64,000 nt of DNA, from contig NZ_QRAP01000001.1 in the NCBI RefSeq assembly GCF_003363015.1, positions 481,162 to 545,161 on the forward strand, given 5' to 3'. Positions 8,988 to 19,512 of the stretch are shown piece after piece; the first letter of the stretch is position 1, and each line of letters starts with the position of its first letter. Under the pieces are notes generated by a model. The model was given only the letters and a program-made list of their open reading frames with translations, was not told where the DNA came from and searched no databases. Source of the stretch: Enterobacillus tribolii. GTDB lineage: Bacteria > Pseudomonadota > Gammaproteobacteria > Enterobacterales > Enterobacteriaceae. A program made the translations under genes and the position numbers.

Positions 8988-10652
8988 ATGACAACCACCA
9001 CTCCGGATATCCAGCCCGCCGTTCAGTATGCCACGCAGGTGGCGATTCTGGGGGCAGGCCCGGTCGGCCTGATGATGGCCAACTATTTGGGCCAGATGGG
9101 CGTGGACGTTCTGCTGATTGAAAAGCTCGACAAACTGATCGATTACCCGCGGGCTATCGGAATTGATGATGAAGCGCTGCGCACGGTGCAGTCCGTCGGT
9201 TTGATTGAAAAAGTGCTGCCGCATACCACGCCGTGGCATGCGATGCGTTTTCTGACGCCGAAAGGGCGCTGCTTCGCGGATATTCAGCCGATGACCGACG
9301 AATTCGGGTGGTCGCGGCGTAATGCGTTTATTCAGCCGCAGGTAGATGAAATCCTGTTCGCCGGGCTGCAACGTTTTCCCAACGTGCGCTGGTTGTTTTC
9401 CCGCGAGGTGGAAGCATTCAGCCAGCAACACGATCGGGTAATGCTCAACCTGAAAGGGCCGGACGGCGAACGCGAAACGGTGCGCGCCGGCTGGATGGTG
9501 GCCTGCGACGGCGGCGCCAGCCAGGTGCGCCATACGCTGAACATTCCGTTCGAAGGCAAAACGGCGCCCGACAAGTGGATCGTCATCGATATCGCCAACG
9601 ACCCGCTCGGCATGCCGCACATCTATATGTGTTGCGATCCGGTACGTCCCTACGTTTCTGCCGCGTTGCCCCACGGCGTGCGGCGCTTTGAATTTATGGT
9701 CATGCCGGGAGAGACCGAGGCGCAACTCAGCGAGCCGCAGGCAATGCGCCAGCTGTTAAGCAAAGTTCTGCCCGATCCGGATCGTATCGAACTGATTCGT
9801 CAGCGTGTGTATACCCATAACGCCCGTCTGGCGGAGCGTTTCCGCGTTGACCGTATCCTGCTGGCCGGGGATGCGGCCCATATCATGCCGGTCTGGCAGG
9901 GGCAGGGTTACAACAGCGGCATGCGCGACGCGTTCAACCTGGCCTGGAAGCTGGCGCTGGTGGTCAACGGCAAAGCCGGGGACAAGTTGCTGGATACCTA
10001 CCAACAGGAACGTCGCGATCACGCCAGGGCGATGATCGACCTCTCCGTAACCGCGGGCCATGTGCTGGCGCCGCCGAAGCGCTGGATGGGGACGGTACGC
10101 GATGCGCTCTCCTGGGCGCTGAATTATTTCCCGCCGGTCAAACGCTACTTCCTTGAAATGCGCTTTAAGCCGATGCCGCAGTATCAGAGCGGCGCACTGG
10201 TGGCGGATAAAAACGCCAAAAACAGTCCGGTAGGAAAAATGTTCATTCAGCCGAAGGTCACTCTGGAGGGGGCTGAAACCTTGTTGCTGGACGATGTGAT
10301 CGGCGCCGGATTCGCGGTGATCGCCTGGGGAAGCAACCCATTGTGGGGGCTGAGCGAACAACAAATTGCACGCTGGCGTAGCGTAGGCACCCGCTTTATT
10401 CAGGTGGTGCCGGAAGTACAGATCCATGCCGCGCAGGATAACGCCGAAGGCGTGGTGCGCGTCGGAGATACGCAGGGGCGGCTGAAAGCCTGGTTTGCCG
10501 GTTATCCCGCTTCCATCGTGGTGCTGCGCCCCGACCGCTTCGTCGCGGCGACCGCCATTCCCCAGACGCTCGGTAAAACGATGGAGGCGCTGTCCGCCAC
10601 GATGGCGCTGAAAACGCATGCCGCGGACGTTTCCGTTGAGAAGGTGGCCTGA
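8988..10652 (+). CDS. mhpA: MhpA, 3-(3-hydroxyphenyl)propionate hydroxylase
   Basis: The 554-residue flavoprotein monooxygenase has the same length as E. coli MhpA. It hydroxylates 3-(3-hydroxyphenyl)propionate (or 3-hydroxycinnamate) to the 2,3-dihydroxy compound using NADH and O2. The FAD-binding dinucleotide fold is at residues 17-45 ([19 protein letters not shown]), and the second FAD motif [21 protein letters not shown] is near residue 290. Two ATGs lie in frame. The second (8988) is preferred because GTGAGG is seven bases before it, and because it gives an N-terminus aligned with E. coli MhpA; the first ATG (8982) is only two bases from that GTGAGG. It is the first gene of the mhpABCDFE operon. 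Confidence 0.97.
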   Translation: MTTTTPDIQPAVQYATQVAILGAGPVGLMMANYLGQMGVDVLLIEKLDKLIDYPRAIGIDDEALRTVQSVGLIEKVLPHTTPWHAMRFLTPKGRCFADIQPMTDEFGWSRRNAFIQPQVDEILFAGLQRFPNVRWLFSREVEAFSQQHDRVMLNLKGPDGERETVRAGWMVACDGGASQVRHTLNIPFEGKTAPDKWIVIDIANDPLGMPHIYMCCDPVRPYVSAALPHGVRRFEFMVMPGETEAQLSEPQAMRQLLSKVLPDPDRIELIRQRVYTHNARLAERFRVDRILLAGDAAHIMPVWQGQGYNSGMRDAFNLAWKLALVVNGKAGDKLLDTYQQERRDHARAMIDLSVTAGHVLAPPKRWMGTVRDALSWALNYFPPVKRYFLEMRFKPMPQYQSGALVADKNAKNSPVGKMFIQPKVTLEGAETLLLDDVIGAGFAVIAWGSNPLWGLSEQQIARWRSVGTRFIQVVPEVQIHAAQDNAEGVVRVGDTQGRLKAWFAGYPASIVVLRPDRFVAATAIPQTLGKTMEALSATMALKTHAADVSVEKVA

Positions 10653-10653
10653 T

Positions 10654-11598
10654 ATGAACACGTATTTACATTGTCTGTCACATACACCGCTGGTGGGGTA
10701 TGTCGACCCGGCGCAGGACGTGCTCGATGAGGTTAACGGCGTGATTGCGGCGGCGCGTGACCGTATTGCCGCGTTTGACCCGGAGCTGGTGGTGCTGTTT
10801 GCGCCGGATCATTACAACGGATTTTTCTATGACGTTATGCCGCCGTTTTGCCTGGGTGTTGGCGCTCATGCCATCGGCGACTTCTCCAGCGCAGCCGGGG
10901 TGCTGCCGGTGCCGCCTGCGCTGGCGGAGGCCTGTGCGCATGAGGTGATGAAAAGCGGTATCGATCTGGCGGTTTCTTACTGTATGCAGGTTGATCACGG
11001 CTTCGCGCAGCCGCTGGAGTTTTTGCTCGGCGGTCTGGATAAGGTGCCGGTGCTGCCGGTGTTTATCAATGGCGTTGCACCGCCGCTGCCGGGGTTTCAG
11101 CGCACCCGCCTGATGGGCGAGGCGATCGGCAGGTTTCTCAGCACGCTGAATCAGCGCGTACTGATTCTGGGATCGGGCGGGTTGTCCCATCAGCCGCCGG
11201 TGCCGGAGCTGGTCCATGCAGACGCGCATATGCGCGATCGGCTGTTGGGCAGTGGCCGCGCGCTGCCGCCCGACGAGCGCGAACTGCGTCAGCAGCGGGT
11301 AATTAACGCGGCGCGTAAGTTTGTTTCCGAGCCTGACAGCCTGCATCCGCTTAACCCGGTATGGGATAACCGCTTTATGACGCTGCTGGAGCAGGGAAAA
11401 GTGGCCGAACTGGATGCCGTCAGCAACGAGGAACTTTCCGCCCTGGCCGGTCGTTCCGCGCACGAAATTAAAACCTGGGTCGCTGCTTTTGCGGCGCTCT
11501 CCGCCTGTGGTGCCTTCCGTACGGAAGGGCGTTATTACCGGCCGATCCCGCAATGGATCGCCGGATTCGGTTCCCTTAGCGCGACCACGCAGATTTGA
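10654..11598 (+). CDS. mhpB: MhpB, 2,3-dihydroxyphenylpropionate 1,2-dioxygenase
   Basis: The 314-residue protein is an extradiol (type III, LigB-like) ring-cleavage dioxygenase with E. coli MhpB length. It opens the catechol ring of 2,3-dihydroxyphenylpropionate at the meta position with Fe(II). Conserved histidines are visible in [15 protein letters not shown] near the N-terminus and in [12 protein letters not shown] (about residue 115). The ATG at 10654 follows the mhpA stop by one base; the frame opens upstream inside mhpA, but the homologous N-terminus starts here. It is translationally coupled within the mhp operon. Confidence 0.97.
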   Translation: MNTYLHCLSHTPLVGYVDPAQDVLDEVNGVIAAARDRIAAFDPELVVLFAPDHYNGFFYDVMPPFCLGVGAHAIGDFSSAAGVLPVPPALAEACAHEVMKSGIDLAVSYCMQVDHGFAQPLEFLLGGLDKVPVLPVFINGVAPPLPGFQRTRLMGEAIGRFLSTLNQRVLILGSGGLSHQPPVPELVHADAHMRDRLLGSGRALPPDERELRQQRVINAARKFVSEPDSLHPLNPVWDNRFMTLLEQGKVAELDAVSNEELSALAGRSAHEIKTWVAAFAALSACGAFRTEGRYYRPIPQWIAGFGSLSATTQI

Positions 11599-11616
11599 TT
11601 AAGCAGGAGTAATGCC

Positions 11617-12480
11617 ATGACACAACAGAAACAAAGCGAAGCCGCTACCAGTCGTTTCATTGATATTCAGGAAGGGGATAAAACCCTGCACATTCATTAC
11701 AACGACTGCGGCAGCGGCGATGAGACGGTCATCATGCTGCACGGTTCCGGGCCGGGGGCGACCGGCTGGGCCAATTTCAACCGCAACATCGACCCGCTGG
11801 TGGAGGCCGGATACCGGGTGATCCTGCTTGACTGTCCGGGCTGGGGGAAGAGTGATTCTATTATCAACACCGGTTCCCGCTCCGATCTTAACGCCCGCAT
11901 TCTGAAGGGATTGGTGGACGCGCTTGACCTGGAAAAAGTGCATTTGCTGGGCAACTCAATGGGGGGGCACAGTGCGGTGGCGTTTACCCTGACCTGGCCG
12001 GAGCGGGTGGGCAAACTGGTACTGATGGGCGGCGGAACGGGTGGGATGAGCCTGTTTACCCCGATGCCGACGGAGGGCATCAAGCTGTTGCAGGGCGTGT
12101 GCCGCGAGCCGACCATCGACAACCTGAAAAAGATGATGAACATCTTCGTCTATGACACCAGCGCCCTGACGGAGGAATTGTTTGCCGCCCGCCTGGAAAA
12201 CATGCTTTCACGCCGGGATCATCTGGATAACTTCATCAAAAGCGGCGAAGCGAACCCAAAACAGTTCCCGGACTTTACGCCGCGTTTAGGGGAAATCAAG
12301 GCGCAGACCCTGATTGTCTGGGGCCGTAACGACCGTTTCGTGCCGATGGATACGGGCCTGCGCCTGCTGGCCGGGATCGCCGGTTCCGAACTGCATGTGT
12401 ACCGCGACTGCGGTCACTGGGCGCAGTGGGAGCATGCCGACGCCTTTAACCGCCTGGTGCTGGATTTCCTGGGCCGCTAA
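11617..12480 (+). CDS. mhpC: MhpC, 2-hydroxy-6-ketonona-2,4-dienedioate hydrolase
   Basis: The 287-residue alpha/beta hydrolase cleaves the ring-fission product to 2-hydroxypenta-2,4-dienoate and succinate. The oxyanion motif [10 protein letters not shown] starts at residue 42, the nucleophile elbow GNSMGG holds Ser114, and the rest of the triad is Asp239 (GRNDRFVP) and His267 (CGHWAQWEH). The start at 11617 has AGGAG upstream. This gene is third in the operon, following mhpB with an 18-base gap. Confidence 0.97.
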   Translation: MTQQKQSEAATSRFIDIQEGDKTLHIHYNDCGSGDETVIMLHGSGPGATGWANFNRNIDPLVEAGYRVILLDCPGWGKSDSIINTGSRSDLNARILKGLVDALDLEKVHLLGNSMGGHSAVAFTLTWPERVGKLVLMGGGTGGMSLFTPMPTEGIKLLQGVCREPTIDNLKKMMNIFVYDTSALTEELFAARLENMLSRRDHLDNFIKSGEANPKQFPDFTPRLGEIKAQTLIVWGRNDRFVPMDTGLRLLAGIAGSELHVYRDCGHWAQWEHADAFNRLVLDFLGR

Positions 12481-12494
12481 CCGGAGACGTAAGT

Positions 12495-13289
12495 ATGACA
12501 GAATTTTATCTCGAACAACTGGCGGCCGCCCTGCGTGACGCGGAGCGGGAAGGCCAGGCCATCGCGCCGCTGCGCGACGTTATCGGCGCGGATAACGCGC
12601 AGGCGGCTTACGCCATTCAGCGCATCAACGTCGGTTACGGCGAAGCACACGGGCGCCGGATTTCGGGCCGCAAGGTGGGGCTGACCCATCCGAAGGTTCA
12701 GCGTCAGTTGGGGGTCGATCAGCCGGACTTCGGCACGTTGTTTGCCGATATGTGTTACGGCGACAATGAAACCATTCCCTTCGGCCGGGTATTGCAGCCG
12801 CGCATCGAAGCGGAAATCGCGCTGGTGCTGCAACGCGATCTTCCCCACGCCGACACCACTTTCGCGGAGCTGTGCGACGCTGTGGCATGGGTTTTCCCGG
12901 CGATGGAGGTGGTGGGCAGCCGCATCCGCGACTGGTCAATCGGCTTCGTGGACACCGTGGCGGACAACGCATCATGCGGCGCTTACGTGCTCGGCGGCCC
13001 GGCGCGTCGTGCGGACGGTTTGGACTTACGCGACTGCGCGATGAGCATGTTGCGTAACGGCGAGGAAGTTTCCGCCGGGCGGGGCAGCGAATGCCTTGGT
13101 CATCCGTTCAACGCCGCCGTCTGGCTTGCACGCAAAATGGCCGGCCTGGGCGAGCCGCTGCGCGCCGGGGATTTGATTCTGACCGGCGCGCTGGGGCCGA
13201 TGGCAGGCGTCAATCCGGGAGACCGTTTTGAAGCCCGGATTGAAGGCGTCGGTACGGTTGCGGTGTCTTTTTCCGGCGGAAATGAATGA
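12495..13289 (+). CDS. mhpD: MhpD, 2-keto-4-pentenoate hydratase
   Basis: The 264-residue member of the fumarylacetoacetate hydrolase superfamily hydrates 2-hydroxypentadienoate to 4-hydroxy-2-oxopentanoate using a divalent metal. Family blocks include [25 protein letters not shown] (about residues 56-80), [10 protein letters not shown], and the metal-binding [13 protein letters not shown] near 132-145. It is slightly shorter than E. coli MhpD (269). The gene lies between mhpC and mhpF, its stop overlapping the mhpF ribosome-binding site. Confidence 0.96.
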   Translation: MTEFYLEQLAAALRDAEREGQAIAPLRDVIGADNAQAAYAIQRINVGYGEAHGRRISGRKVGLTHPKVQRQLGVDQPDFGTLFADMCYGDNETIPFGRVLQPRIEAEIALVLQRDLPHADTTFAELCDAVAWVFPAMEVVGSRIRDWSIGFVDTVADNASCGAYVLGGPARRADGLDLRDCAMSMLRNGEEVSAGRGSECLGHPFNAAVWLARKMAGLGEPLRAGDLILTGALGPMAGVNPGDRFEARIEGVGTVAVSFSGGNE

Positions 13290-13302
13290 AGGTAATGAAA
13301 TG

Positions 13303-14253
13303 ATGAGTAAGAAAAAAGTCGCCATTATCGGCTCCGGTAACATCGGCACCGATCTGATGATAAAAATTCTGCGTAATGCCAGTAACCTGGAAATGAGCGT
13401 GATGGTCGGGATCGACCCGGCGTCTGATGGTCTGGCGCGGGCGCGCCGTATGGGCGTGGCGACGACCCATGAAGGCGTGGACGGTTTACTGCGTATGCCG
13501 GAGTTCGCCGGGATCGACATCGTATTCGACGCCACCAGCGCGGGCGCCCATGTGAAGAATGACGCGGCGCTGCGGGGCGCCAAGCCGGGCATCCGCCTGA
13601 TTGACCTGACGCCGGCAGCCATCGGGCCGTACTGCGTTCCGGTGGTGAACCTGGAAGCCAATCTCGATCGCGGCAACGTGAACATGGTGACCTGCGGCGG
13701 CCAGGCGACCATTCCGATGGTGGCGGCGGTGTCCCGGGTGACGCGGGTGCATTACGCCGAAATCATCGCCTCTATCGCCAGTAAGTCCGCCGGCCCGGGA
13801 ACGCGCGCCAACATTGACGAATTCACCGAAACGACCTCCAAAGCCATTGAAGCGGTCGGCGGTGCGGAAAAAGGGAAGGCGATCATTATCCTGAATCCGG
13901 CGGAACCGCCGCTGATGATGCGCGACACGGTGTATGTGTTAAGCGATGCCGCTGACCAGGCGGAAATTGAAGCCTCAGTGAACGAAATGGCCGCGGCGGT
14001 GCAGGCCTACGTGCCGGGCTACCGGCTCAAGCAAAAGGTGCAGTTCGAGGTTATTGCGCACGACAAACCGGTGACGCTGCCGGGCATCGGGCGCTTTTCC
14101 GGCCTGAAAACGGCCATTTATCTCGAGGTGGAAGGCGCAGCGCACTATCTGCCGGCCTACGCCGGTAATCTGGATATCATGACATCGGCAGCGCTGGCGA
14201 CCGCCGAAAGAATGGCGCAATCACTGACTCAGGCTGCGGGGGCGGTAGCATGA
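13303..14253 (+). CDS. mhpF: MhpF, acetaldehyde dehydrogenase (acylating)
   Basis: The 316-residue enzyme converts the acetaldehyde released by MhpE to acetyl-CoA with NAD+ and CoA. The Rossmann motif [12 protein letters not shown] starts at residue 8 and the catalytic cysteine sits in [10 protein letters not shown] near residue 132. Two adjacent ATGs (13300 and 13303) are possible: GAAGG spacing slightly favours 13300, while the second start gives exactly the E. coli length and N-terminus. The frame overlaps the following mhpE start by four bases (ATGA). MhpE and MhpF form a channelling complex in this family. Confidence 0.96.
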   Translation: MSKKKVAIIGSGNIGTDLMIKILRNASNLEMSVMVGIDPASDGLARARRMGVATTHEGVDGLLRMPEFAGIDIVFDATSAGAHVKNDAALRGAKPGIRLIDLTPAAIGPYCVPVVNLEANLDRGNVNMVTCGGQATIPMVAAVSRVTRVHYAEIIASIASKSAGPGTRANIDEFTETTSKAIEAVGGAEKGKAIIILNPAEPPLMMRDTVYVLSDAADQAEIEASVNEMAAAVQAYVPGYRLKQKVQFEVIAHDKPVTLPGIGRFSGLKTAIYLEVEGAAHYLPAYAGNLDIMTSAALATAERMAQSLTQAAGAVA

Positions 14254-15260
14254 ACGGTAAAAAACTCTATATCTCCGACGTGACGTTGCGTGATGGCATG
14301 CATGCCATTCGTCATCAGTACAGCCTGGAAAACGTGCGCCAGATCGCCAAAGCGCTTGATGACGCCGGCGTGGATTCCATTGAAGTCGCGCACGGCGATG
14401 GCTTACAGGGTTCCAGCTTCAACTATGGTTTCGGCGCGCACACCGATCTGGAATGGATTGAGGCGGCGGCCGATGCGGTGCGTAATGCGCGCATCGCGAC
14501 GTTGTTATTACCGGGGATCGGCACGATCCACGATCTGAAAAACGCATACCGGGCCGGGGCCAGGGTCGTCAGGGTTGCCACCCATTGTACCGAAGCGGAC
14601 GTGTCGAAACAGCATATCGCCTATGCGCGGGAACTGGACATGGATACCGTCGGTTTCCTGATGATGAGCCACATGACCACGCCGGAGAATCTGGCGCAAC
14701 AGGCGAAGCTGATGGAAGAGTATGGCGCGACCTGCGTCTACGTCGTGGACTCCGGCGGCGCGATGAATATGGAAGATATCCGCGCCCGTTTCCGGGCGCT
14801 GAAAGCCGTGCTGAAACCGGAAACACAGACCGGCATACATGCGCATCATAACCTGAGCCTGGGCGTGGCGAACTCCATTGTCGCGGCAGAGGAGGGATGC
14901 GACCGCATTGACGCCAGCCTGGCCGGTATGGGCGCGGGTGCCGGTAACGCGCCGCTGGAGGTGTTTATCGCCGCCGCCGATAAAATGGGCTGGAATCACG
15001 GCACCGATCTTTACGCGCTGATGGATGCGGCTGACGATTTGGTGCGGCCGCTGCAGGACCGCCCGGTGCGGGTCGACCGCGAAACGCTGGCGCTGGGCTA
15101 TGCCGGCGTCTATTCCAGCTTCCTGCGTCATTGTGAAGCCGCGGCGGCCCGATATGGTCTGAACGCGGTGGATATTCTGGTCGAACTGGGCAAACGCCGC
15201 ATGGTGGGGGGGCAGGAAGATATGATCGTCGATGTTGCGCTCGATTTGCGTAACCGGTGA
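14250..15260 (+). CDS. mhpE: MhpE, 4-hydroxy-2-oxovalerate aldolase
   Basis: The 336-residue class II aldolase (HMGL-like, DmpG family) splits 4-hydroxy-2-oxovalerate to pyruvate and acetaldehyde. The Mn-binding start [16 protein letters not shown] (residues 8-23), the DSGGAM segment near 170 and the metal histidines in GIHAHHNL (about 197-204) are visible. Coupled to mhpF by a 4-base overlap, it closes the pathway, so the operon feeds succinate, pyruvate and acetyl-CoA into central metabolism. In E. coli an MFS transporter gene, mhpT, follows; here tRNA genes on the other strand follow instead. Confidence 0.97.
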   Translation: MNGKKLYISDVTLRDGMHAIRHQYSLENVRQIAKALDDAGVDSIEVAHGDGLQGSSFNYGFGAHTDLEWIEAAADAVRNARIATLLLPGIGTIHDLKNAYRAGARVVRVATHCTEADVSKQHIAYARELDMDTVGFLMMSHMTTPENLAQQAKLMEEYGATCVYVVDSGGAMNMEDIRARFRALKAVLKPETQTGIHAHHNLSLGVANSIVAAEEGCDRIDASLAGMGAGAGNAPLEVFIAAADKMGWNHGTDLYALMDAADDLVRPLQDRPVRVDRETLALGYAGVYSSFLRHCEAAAARYGLNAVDILVELGKRRMVGGQEDMIVDVALDLRNR

Positions 15261-15271
15261 GTGTTGCCTGC

Positions 15272-15293
15272 CGGGCCGGCATCGTTCGGCCCG
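15272..15293 (+). terminator. Hairpin after mhpE, weak terminator
   Basis: A 7-bp GC stem (CGGGCCG / CGGCCCG, 8-base loop) starts 12 bases after the mhpE stop. There is no clear T-tract (CAATTACTTT), so intrinsic termination is uncertain. Confidence 0.4.
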
Positions 15294-15390
15294 CAATTAC
15301 TTTCCTGTCTGAAAAGCAAATCACGCCGTATTCCGGCAAGGCAAAATAATGGGAAATTCAGGGAGATAATACTGAAGGATTAACGCTGCA

Positions 15391-15467
15391 TGGTGCGTCC
15401 GAGTGGACTCGAACCACCGACCCCCACCATGTCAAGGTGGTGCTCTAACCAACTGAGCTACGGACGC
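15391..15467 (-). tRNA. valW: tRNA-Val (anticodon GAC), valW-like
   Basis: The 77-base sequence on the minus strand folds as a canonical tRNA with acceptor GCGTCCG/CGGACGC, D-arm, anticodon loop TTGACAT (GAC), TTCGAGT T-loop, and an encoded CCA end. It matches, from memory, one of the E. coli GAC valine tRNAs. It is the second of a tandem pair transcribed leftward. Confidence 0.97.
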
Positions 15468-15477
15468 ACTGAAGAAA

Positions 15478-15554
15478 TGGTGCGTTCAATTGGACTCGAA
15501 CCAACGACCCCCACCATGTCAAGGTGGTGCTCTAACCAACTGAGCTATGAACGC
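15478..15554 (-). tRNA. valV: tRNA-Val (anticodon GAC), valV-like
   Basis: The 77-base tRNA on the minus strand shares the D-arm and anticodon arm with its neighbour but has a different acceptor stem (GCGTTCA/TGAACGC) and T-stem with compensating changes. CCA is encoded. It is the promoter-proximal gene of the tandem pair; E. coli has the same valV-valW order near mdtK. Confidence 0.97.
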
Positions 15555-15590
15555 ATCTGAATACCTGCCGTCAGCTGACGACGGGGACGA

Positions 15591-15619
15591 ATATTAGCGG
15601 CATAGGGTACGGCTGGCAA
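15591..15619 (-). promoter_or_regulatory. Promoter of the valV-valW tRNA pair
   Basis: On the minus strand a -35 TTGCCA (15614-15619) and -10 TAATAT (15591-15596) are separated by exactly 17 bases. The discriminator after the -10 is GC-rich (TCGTCCCC), typical of stringently controlled stable-RNA promoters. Confidence 0.8.
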
Positions 15620-15698
15620 GGGGGAAACGTAAAATTTCCCCCGTATTTCACACGATTGCCGAGTAACTGTACATTCGCGGCTAAAAAAACATCGCCGG

Positions 15699-17072
15699 TC
15701 AGCGTGATGCGCGCTGAAGTATCCAGCTCTCCGGCTGTTTTTGCAGCCAGCGGATACGCAATGCCATCATCACGGCGGCGGAGGTCAGGCCGATAATAAA
15801 GCCGAACCAGAAGCCGCTCGGCCCCATATGGGGAACCAGGTAGTCGGTCAGCGCCAGCAGGTAGCCGATCGGCAGGCCCAGGATCCAGTACGCGGTAAAG
15901 GTAATAAAGAAAATCGAACGGGTGTCTTTATAGCCGCGCAGCACGCCGCTGCCGATCACCTGAATGGAGTCTGAAATCTGATACAACGCCGCCAGCAGCA
16001 TCAGATGCGAGGCCATGGTGATCACTTCCGGATTGTTGTTATAGAGCAGGGCGATAGGCTCACGGAAAATGATGGTGAACGCGGCGGTACAGACCGCCAT
16101 CATTACGCCGACGGCAATACTGGTCAGCGCCGAAACCCGCGCGTTGGCCGCGGAGCCTTGCCCCAGACGGAAGCCGACCCGGATGGTGGCCGCCACGCCC
16201 AGCGACAGCGGCATAACGAACATCAGTGAACTGAAGTTCAGCGCGATCTGGTGGCCGGCCACGGCCACTACGCCCAGCGGCGAAACCAGCAGCGCCACTA
16301 CGGCGAACAGCGTGACTTCAAAGAACAGCGCCAGGGCGACCGGCAGGCCGATGCCGATCAGCCGCTGGATGGTCTCCCAGCGGGGCGGTTCGAAACGCTG
16401 CATCTGGGTGATGTCGCGGAACGACGACGCGCGGCGGGTGTAGGCGCGCATGATGAAAAACATCACCCAATACACGGTGGCTGTCGCCACGCCGCAGCCT
16501 ACGCCGCCCAGCGCCGGCGCGCCGAATTTCCCGTAGATGAAGATGTAGTTAACCGGAATGTTGACCAGCAGGCCGATAAAGCCGATAACCATCCCCGGCT
16601 TGGTCTTGGACAACCCTTCACACTGGTTACGCAGAACCTGGAAAAAGAGGTAACCGGGGCCGCCCCACATGATGGCATGCAGAAATCCGACGGCGGTATC
16701 TTCCAGCTTCGGGTCGATGTCATGCATCAGGCTGATGACGGAGCGGGCGTTATACAGCACCGCGATGATCAGCACGGAAACCGCGCCGGCCAGCCAAAAC
16801 CCCTGGCGTACCTGATGCGCGATATTTTCCCGTTTCCCTGCGCCGTTAAGCTGGGCGATAACCGGCGTCAGCGCCAGCACCAGGCCATGGCCGAGCAGGA
16901 TCGACGGCAGCCAGATGGAGGTGCCGACGGCGACGGCGGCCATGTCCGTCGCGCTGACGGAGCCTGCCATGATCGTATCGACGACGCCCATGGCTGTCTG
17001 GGAAAACTGCGCGAGAATGACGGGAATTGCTAAAGCCAACAAACTACGCGCTTCTGATAGATATTTCTGCAC
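15699..17072 (-). CDS. mdtK: MdtK (YdhE/NorE), multidrug MATE exporter
   Basis: The 457-residue inner-membrane protein has twelve predicted membrane segments and the same length as E. coli MdtK, a sodium-coupled exporter of fluoroquinolones and other cationic drugs. It begins [20 protein letters not shown] like E. coli. A GTG at 17072 is the probable start: it aligns with the E. coli N-terminus and has AAAGG seven bases upstream, while the longer frame opens at a TTG inside the ribosome-binding region. It is divergent from ribC and neighbours valV-valW as in E. coli. A terminator-like hairpin lies in its leader. Confidence 0.95.
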   Translation of the reverse strand: MQKYLSEARSLLALAIPVILAQFSQTAMGVVDTIMAGSVSATDMAAVAVGTSIWLPSILLGHGLVLALTPVIAQLNGAGKRENIAHQVRQGFWLAGAVSVLIIAVLYNARSVISLMHDIDPKLEDTAVGFLHAIMWGGPGYLFFQVLRNQCEGLSKTKPGMVIGFIGLLVNIPVNYIFIYGKFGAPALGGVGCGVATATVYWVMFFIMRAYTRRASSFRDITQMQRFEPPRWETIQRLIGIGLPVALALFFEVTLFAVVALLVSPLGVVAVAGHQIALNFSSLMFVMPLSLGVAATIRVGFRLGQGSAANARVSALTSIAVGVMMAVCTAAFTIIFREPIALLYNNNPEVITMASHLMLLAALYQISDSIQVIGSGVLRGYKDTRSIFFITFTAYWILGLPIGYLLALTDYLVPHMGPSGFWFGFIIGLTSAAVMMALRIRWLQKQPESWILQRASR

Positions 17073-17101
17073 GCATACACCTTTCAATTTATTCAGAGCA
17101 T

Positions 17102-17130
17102 AAAAATCCGCACGGACACCCGCGCGGATT
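17102..17130 (-). promoter_or_regulatory. Terminator-like hairpin in the mdtK leader
   Basis: On the minus strand AATCCGC and GCGGATT form a 7-bp stem (12-base loop) followed by TTTTTA, 30 bases before the mdtK GTG. This has the form of an intrinsic terminator inside the leader and could attenuate mdtK transcription. No alternative antiterminator was worked out. Confidence 0.45.
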
Positions 17131-17217
17131 AAAAAAAGAAGCGAACCCGTAATTCTACCCGCTCATTATGACAATGAGAACGAAAACTACGGAAGATAAT
17201 ACGTAACAGCAGCAGAT

Positions 17218-17245
17218 TTGGTTTTGACCATATATTCGGTACACT
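17218..17245 (+). promoter_or_regulatory. Candidate ribC promoter
   Basis: TTGGTT (17218-17223) and TACACT (17240-17245) are separated by 16 bases, 48 bases before the ribC start. Matches to consensus are moderate. Confidence 0.4.
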
Positions 17246-17292
17246 GGCAGCACAATGAGTAATGAATTCGAATAATCACAGAGGCGAAATGT

Positions 17293-17949
17293 ATGTTTAC
17301 AGGCATTGTTCAGGGCACGGCTCCCGTGGTGGCGATTGATGAAAAATCGAACTTTCGGACTCACGTGGTGAAATTTCCGCCGGAGCTGTTGCCGGGGCTG
17401 GAGTTGGGGGCTTCTGTGTCGAACAACGGGTGTTGCCTGACCGTCACGCATATTGACGGCGATCTGGTTAGCTTTGACTTAATGAAGGAGACGCTGCGCC
17501 TGACCAATCTGGGTGAAGTAAAAGCGGGCGGATTGGTGAATCTGGAGCGGGCGGCGAAATTCGGCGACGAAATTGGCGGGCATCTGATGTCGGGGCATAT
17601 CGTCAGCACGGCGGAAGTGGTGAAGATTCTGACGTCGGAACACAACCGTCAGATTTGGTTCCGCCTGCCGACGCCGGATATGATGAAGTATATCCTGCAC
17701 AAAGGCTTTATCGGCATTGATGGCATCAGCCTGACCGTCGGCGAAGTGACCAAAAGCCGTTTCTGCGTGCACCTGATCCCGGAAACGCTGCAACGCACCA
17801 CGCTCGGCAGCCGTCGCCTGGGCGATAAAGTGAATATCGAACTTGATCCGCAGACCCAGGCGATCGTCGATACCGTAGAGCGCGTGCTGCAAAACCGCGA
17901 GGGTGCGGCGTTGGTATCCGGCGATCGTCCCGCTTCCCATCACGACTGA
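17293..17949 (+). CDS. ribC: RibC (RibE), riboflavin synthase alpha subunit
   Basis: The 218-residue protein consists of two homologous lumazine-binding repeats (about 1-97 and 98-196) and begins with the invariant MFTGIVQG. It dismutates two molecules of 6,7-dimethyl-8-ribityllumazine into riboflavin and the pyrimidine precursor, the last step of riboflavin synthesis. The E. coli name is ribC (ribE in other nomenclatures). It is divergent from mdtK, as in E. coli, and its 3' end overlaps the convergent yebQ by ten bases. No FMN riboswitch is seen upstream. Confidence 0.96.
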   Translation: MFTGIVQGTAPVVAIDEKSNFRTHVVKFPPELLPGLELGASVSNNGCCLTVTHIDGDLVSFDLMKETLRLTNLGEVKAGGLVNLERAAKFGDEIGGHLMSGHIVSTAEVVKILTSEHNRQIWFRLPTPDMMKYILHKGFIGIDGISLTVGEVTKSRFCVHLIPETLQRTTLGSRRLGDKVNIELDPQTQAIVDTVERVLQNREGAALVSGDRPASHHD

Positions 17950-19319
17950 ACCGCCGTCGTCAGCCGCCGGATACGCATGGCGCTGACGCCAGCCGCCAAT
18001 GCGGCAAACAGGGCGCCCAGCAACAGGCTGGCGTGGGTGCCCTGCGGACCGAACAGGTTGAACATCAGGGCGACCAGCGCAGCGCCCGTCGTCTGACCAA
18101 ACAAACGCGCGGTGCCCTGCATGCCGCTGGCGCCGCCGCTGCGGCTGCGTGGCGTCGATGAGATCATCGCATGGTTGTTGGGCGACTGAAACAGGCCGAA
18201 ACCGATGCCGCACAGCGCCATACGCCAGATGATGTCCGGGTCTGACGGGTGTTGCGGCAACAATGCCAGCGACAGCAATCCGGCGGCGAACAGCGCCAGG
18301 CCGATGCTGCTGAGCAACCCGGTATTGAATTTTTCAATCAAGCGCCCGGCAATGGGTGACAGCACCATCGTCGCCAGCGGCCAGGGCGTCAGCAACAACC
18401 CCGTCGCGACTTCGCTTTTCCCCAATGCACCCTGCAGAAAAAACGGTAATGAAACGAACGCCAGCATCTGCGCGCTGAACGAACACACCGAGGTACCGAT
18501 AGAGAGGGAAAACATCGGGATGCGCAGCAGATCCACCGGCAGCAGCGGGTAGCTCTGATGCAACTGACGGCGGACGAAAATCGCGCCGATAATCAGGGCG
18601 CCGGCCAGCTCAGCCAGCGTCAGCAGCACGTCCTGACGCTGGGCGAATCCGCCAAGCGCGGCGATCAGCAGCCCGAACGTCAGCGCATTAAGGACGGCGC
18701 TCCAGCCGTCGAAACGCTGGACGTGATCTTTAGGCGGATTGGCGGGCAGGAAGCGTAATCCCAAAAACAGCACCAGGATGCCAATCGGTACGTTGATGGC
18801 GAACAGCCACGGCCAGCTCGCCACGGAAAGAATGCCCGCCGTCACGGTAGGGCCGGCCGCGGAGGAGACGGCGACGGTTAACGCATTGAGCCCCATACCG
18901 CGACCGAGGTAGCGCTGCGGATAGACGATACGCATCAGCGCGATGTTGACGCTCATCAGCGCCGCCGCACCCAGCCCCTGGAGTATGCGCGCCAGCGTCA
19001 GCGTCCACAGCGAGTCTGACAATGCGCACGCCAGCGACGTCAGGCTGAATACCACGATGCCGGTCAGATAGATGCGCCGGTAGCCGATAATATCTCCCAA
19101 CGACGCCAGCGGCAGCAGGGCGACGATGACCGCCAATTGGTAGGCGTTAATCACCCACACCGAGGCGGCGGCGCTGGCGTCGAGATCGCGGGCAATGGTG
19201 GGCAGCGCAACGTTGGCGATAGTACCGTCCAGCACGGCGATGATCAGGCCGAGAATCAGGGTGGCGATGGCGCCGTAGCGCTGCGGTAACGGGAGTCCGT
19301 CGGTGAGTTTTTCGGTCAT
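17940..19319 (-). CDS. yebQ: YebQ, MFS transporter (DHA2-like)
   Basis: A transporter of about 459 residues from the major facilitator superfamily, with about 13-14 hydrophobic segments and the DHA2-type motif near ALPTIARDL and [14 protein letters not shown]. Similarity to E. coli YebQ runs along the entire protein ([10 protein letters not shown] start, [15 protein letters not shown] centre, and the [11 protein letters not shown] block). Substrate is unknown; drugs are typical for the family. Position next to kdgR, transcribed divergently, is the E. coli order. The second ATG (19319) is preferred because AGG lies six bases upstream; the frame opens four codons earlier. Confidence 0.9.
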   Translation of the reverse strand: MTEKLTDGLPLPQRYGAIATLILGLIIAVLDGTIANVALPTIARDLDASAAASVWVINAYQLAVIVALLPLASLGDIIGYRRIYLTGIVVFSLTSLACALSDSLWTLTLARILQGLGAAALMSVNIALMRIVYPQRYLGRGMGLNALTVAVSSAAGPTVTAGILSVASWPWLFAINVPIGILVLFLGLRFLPANPPKDHVQRFDGWSAVLNALTFGLLIAALGGFAQRQDVLLTLAELAGALIIGAIFVRRQLHQSYPLLPVDLLRIPMFSLSIGTSVCSFSAQMLAFVSLPFFLQGALGKSEVATGLLLTPWPLATMVLSPIAGRLIEKFNTGLLSSIGLALFAAGLLSLALLPQHPSDPDIIWRMALCGIGFGLFQSPNNHAMISSTPRSRSGGASGMQGTARLFGQTTGAALVALMFNLFGPQGTHASLLLGALFAALAAGVSAMRIRRLTTAVQS

Positions 19320-19454
19320 GGATGCCTGCATTGCTGGTTAAACCGCGTGGGATGAGCGGCGGCCGGAGTGTAGCAATTATACCGGACGCTGCGAAATGTT
19401 TTGCCCCGATCACTCTCTGGTGGATGAGTGCTGTATTTCGTAATATGTTCCTCT

Positions 19455-19473
19455 TATACTGAAACAACGGTTT
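19455..19473 (+). promoter_or_regulatory. kdgR promoter with a possible KdgR-like box
   Basis: A good -10 (TATACT, 19455-19460) overlaps the start of TGAAACAACGGTTT (19460-19473), which resembles half-sites of KdgR boxes (TGAAA...TTTCA). If it is bound, KdgR might repress itself here. The -35 is weak and the right half is imperfect. Confidence 0.3.
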
Positions 19474-19512
19474 GGTTTGTTAGAAAACAAATAATCAGGA
19501 TAGACAACGAGA

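Noticed and set aside
15391..15554. Tandem 77-base near-identical units read as a repeat or attachment site
   Set aside because: They are two canonical tRNA-Val genes; no integrase gene or truncated tRNA copy is nearby to suggest an attachment site.
16251..17033. A 260-codon open frame on the plus strand inside mdtK
   Set aside because: It is antisense to mdtK with the low-complexity Gln/Asp/His/Arg composition typical of such shadows.
17940..17949. Ten-base overlap of ribC and yebQ 3' ends as a possible frameshift
   Set aside because: Both proteins have their expected lengths; convergent genes often share a few terminal bases.
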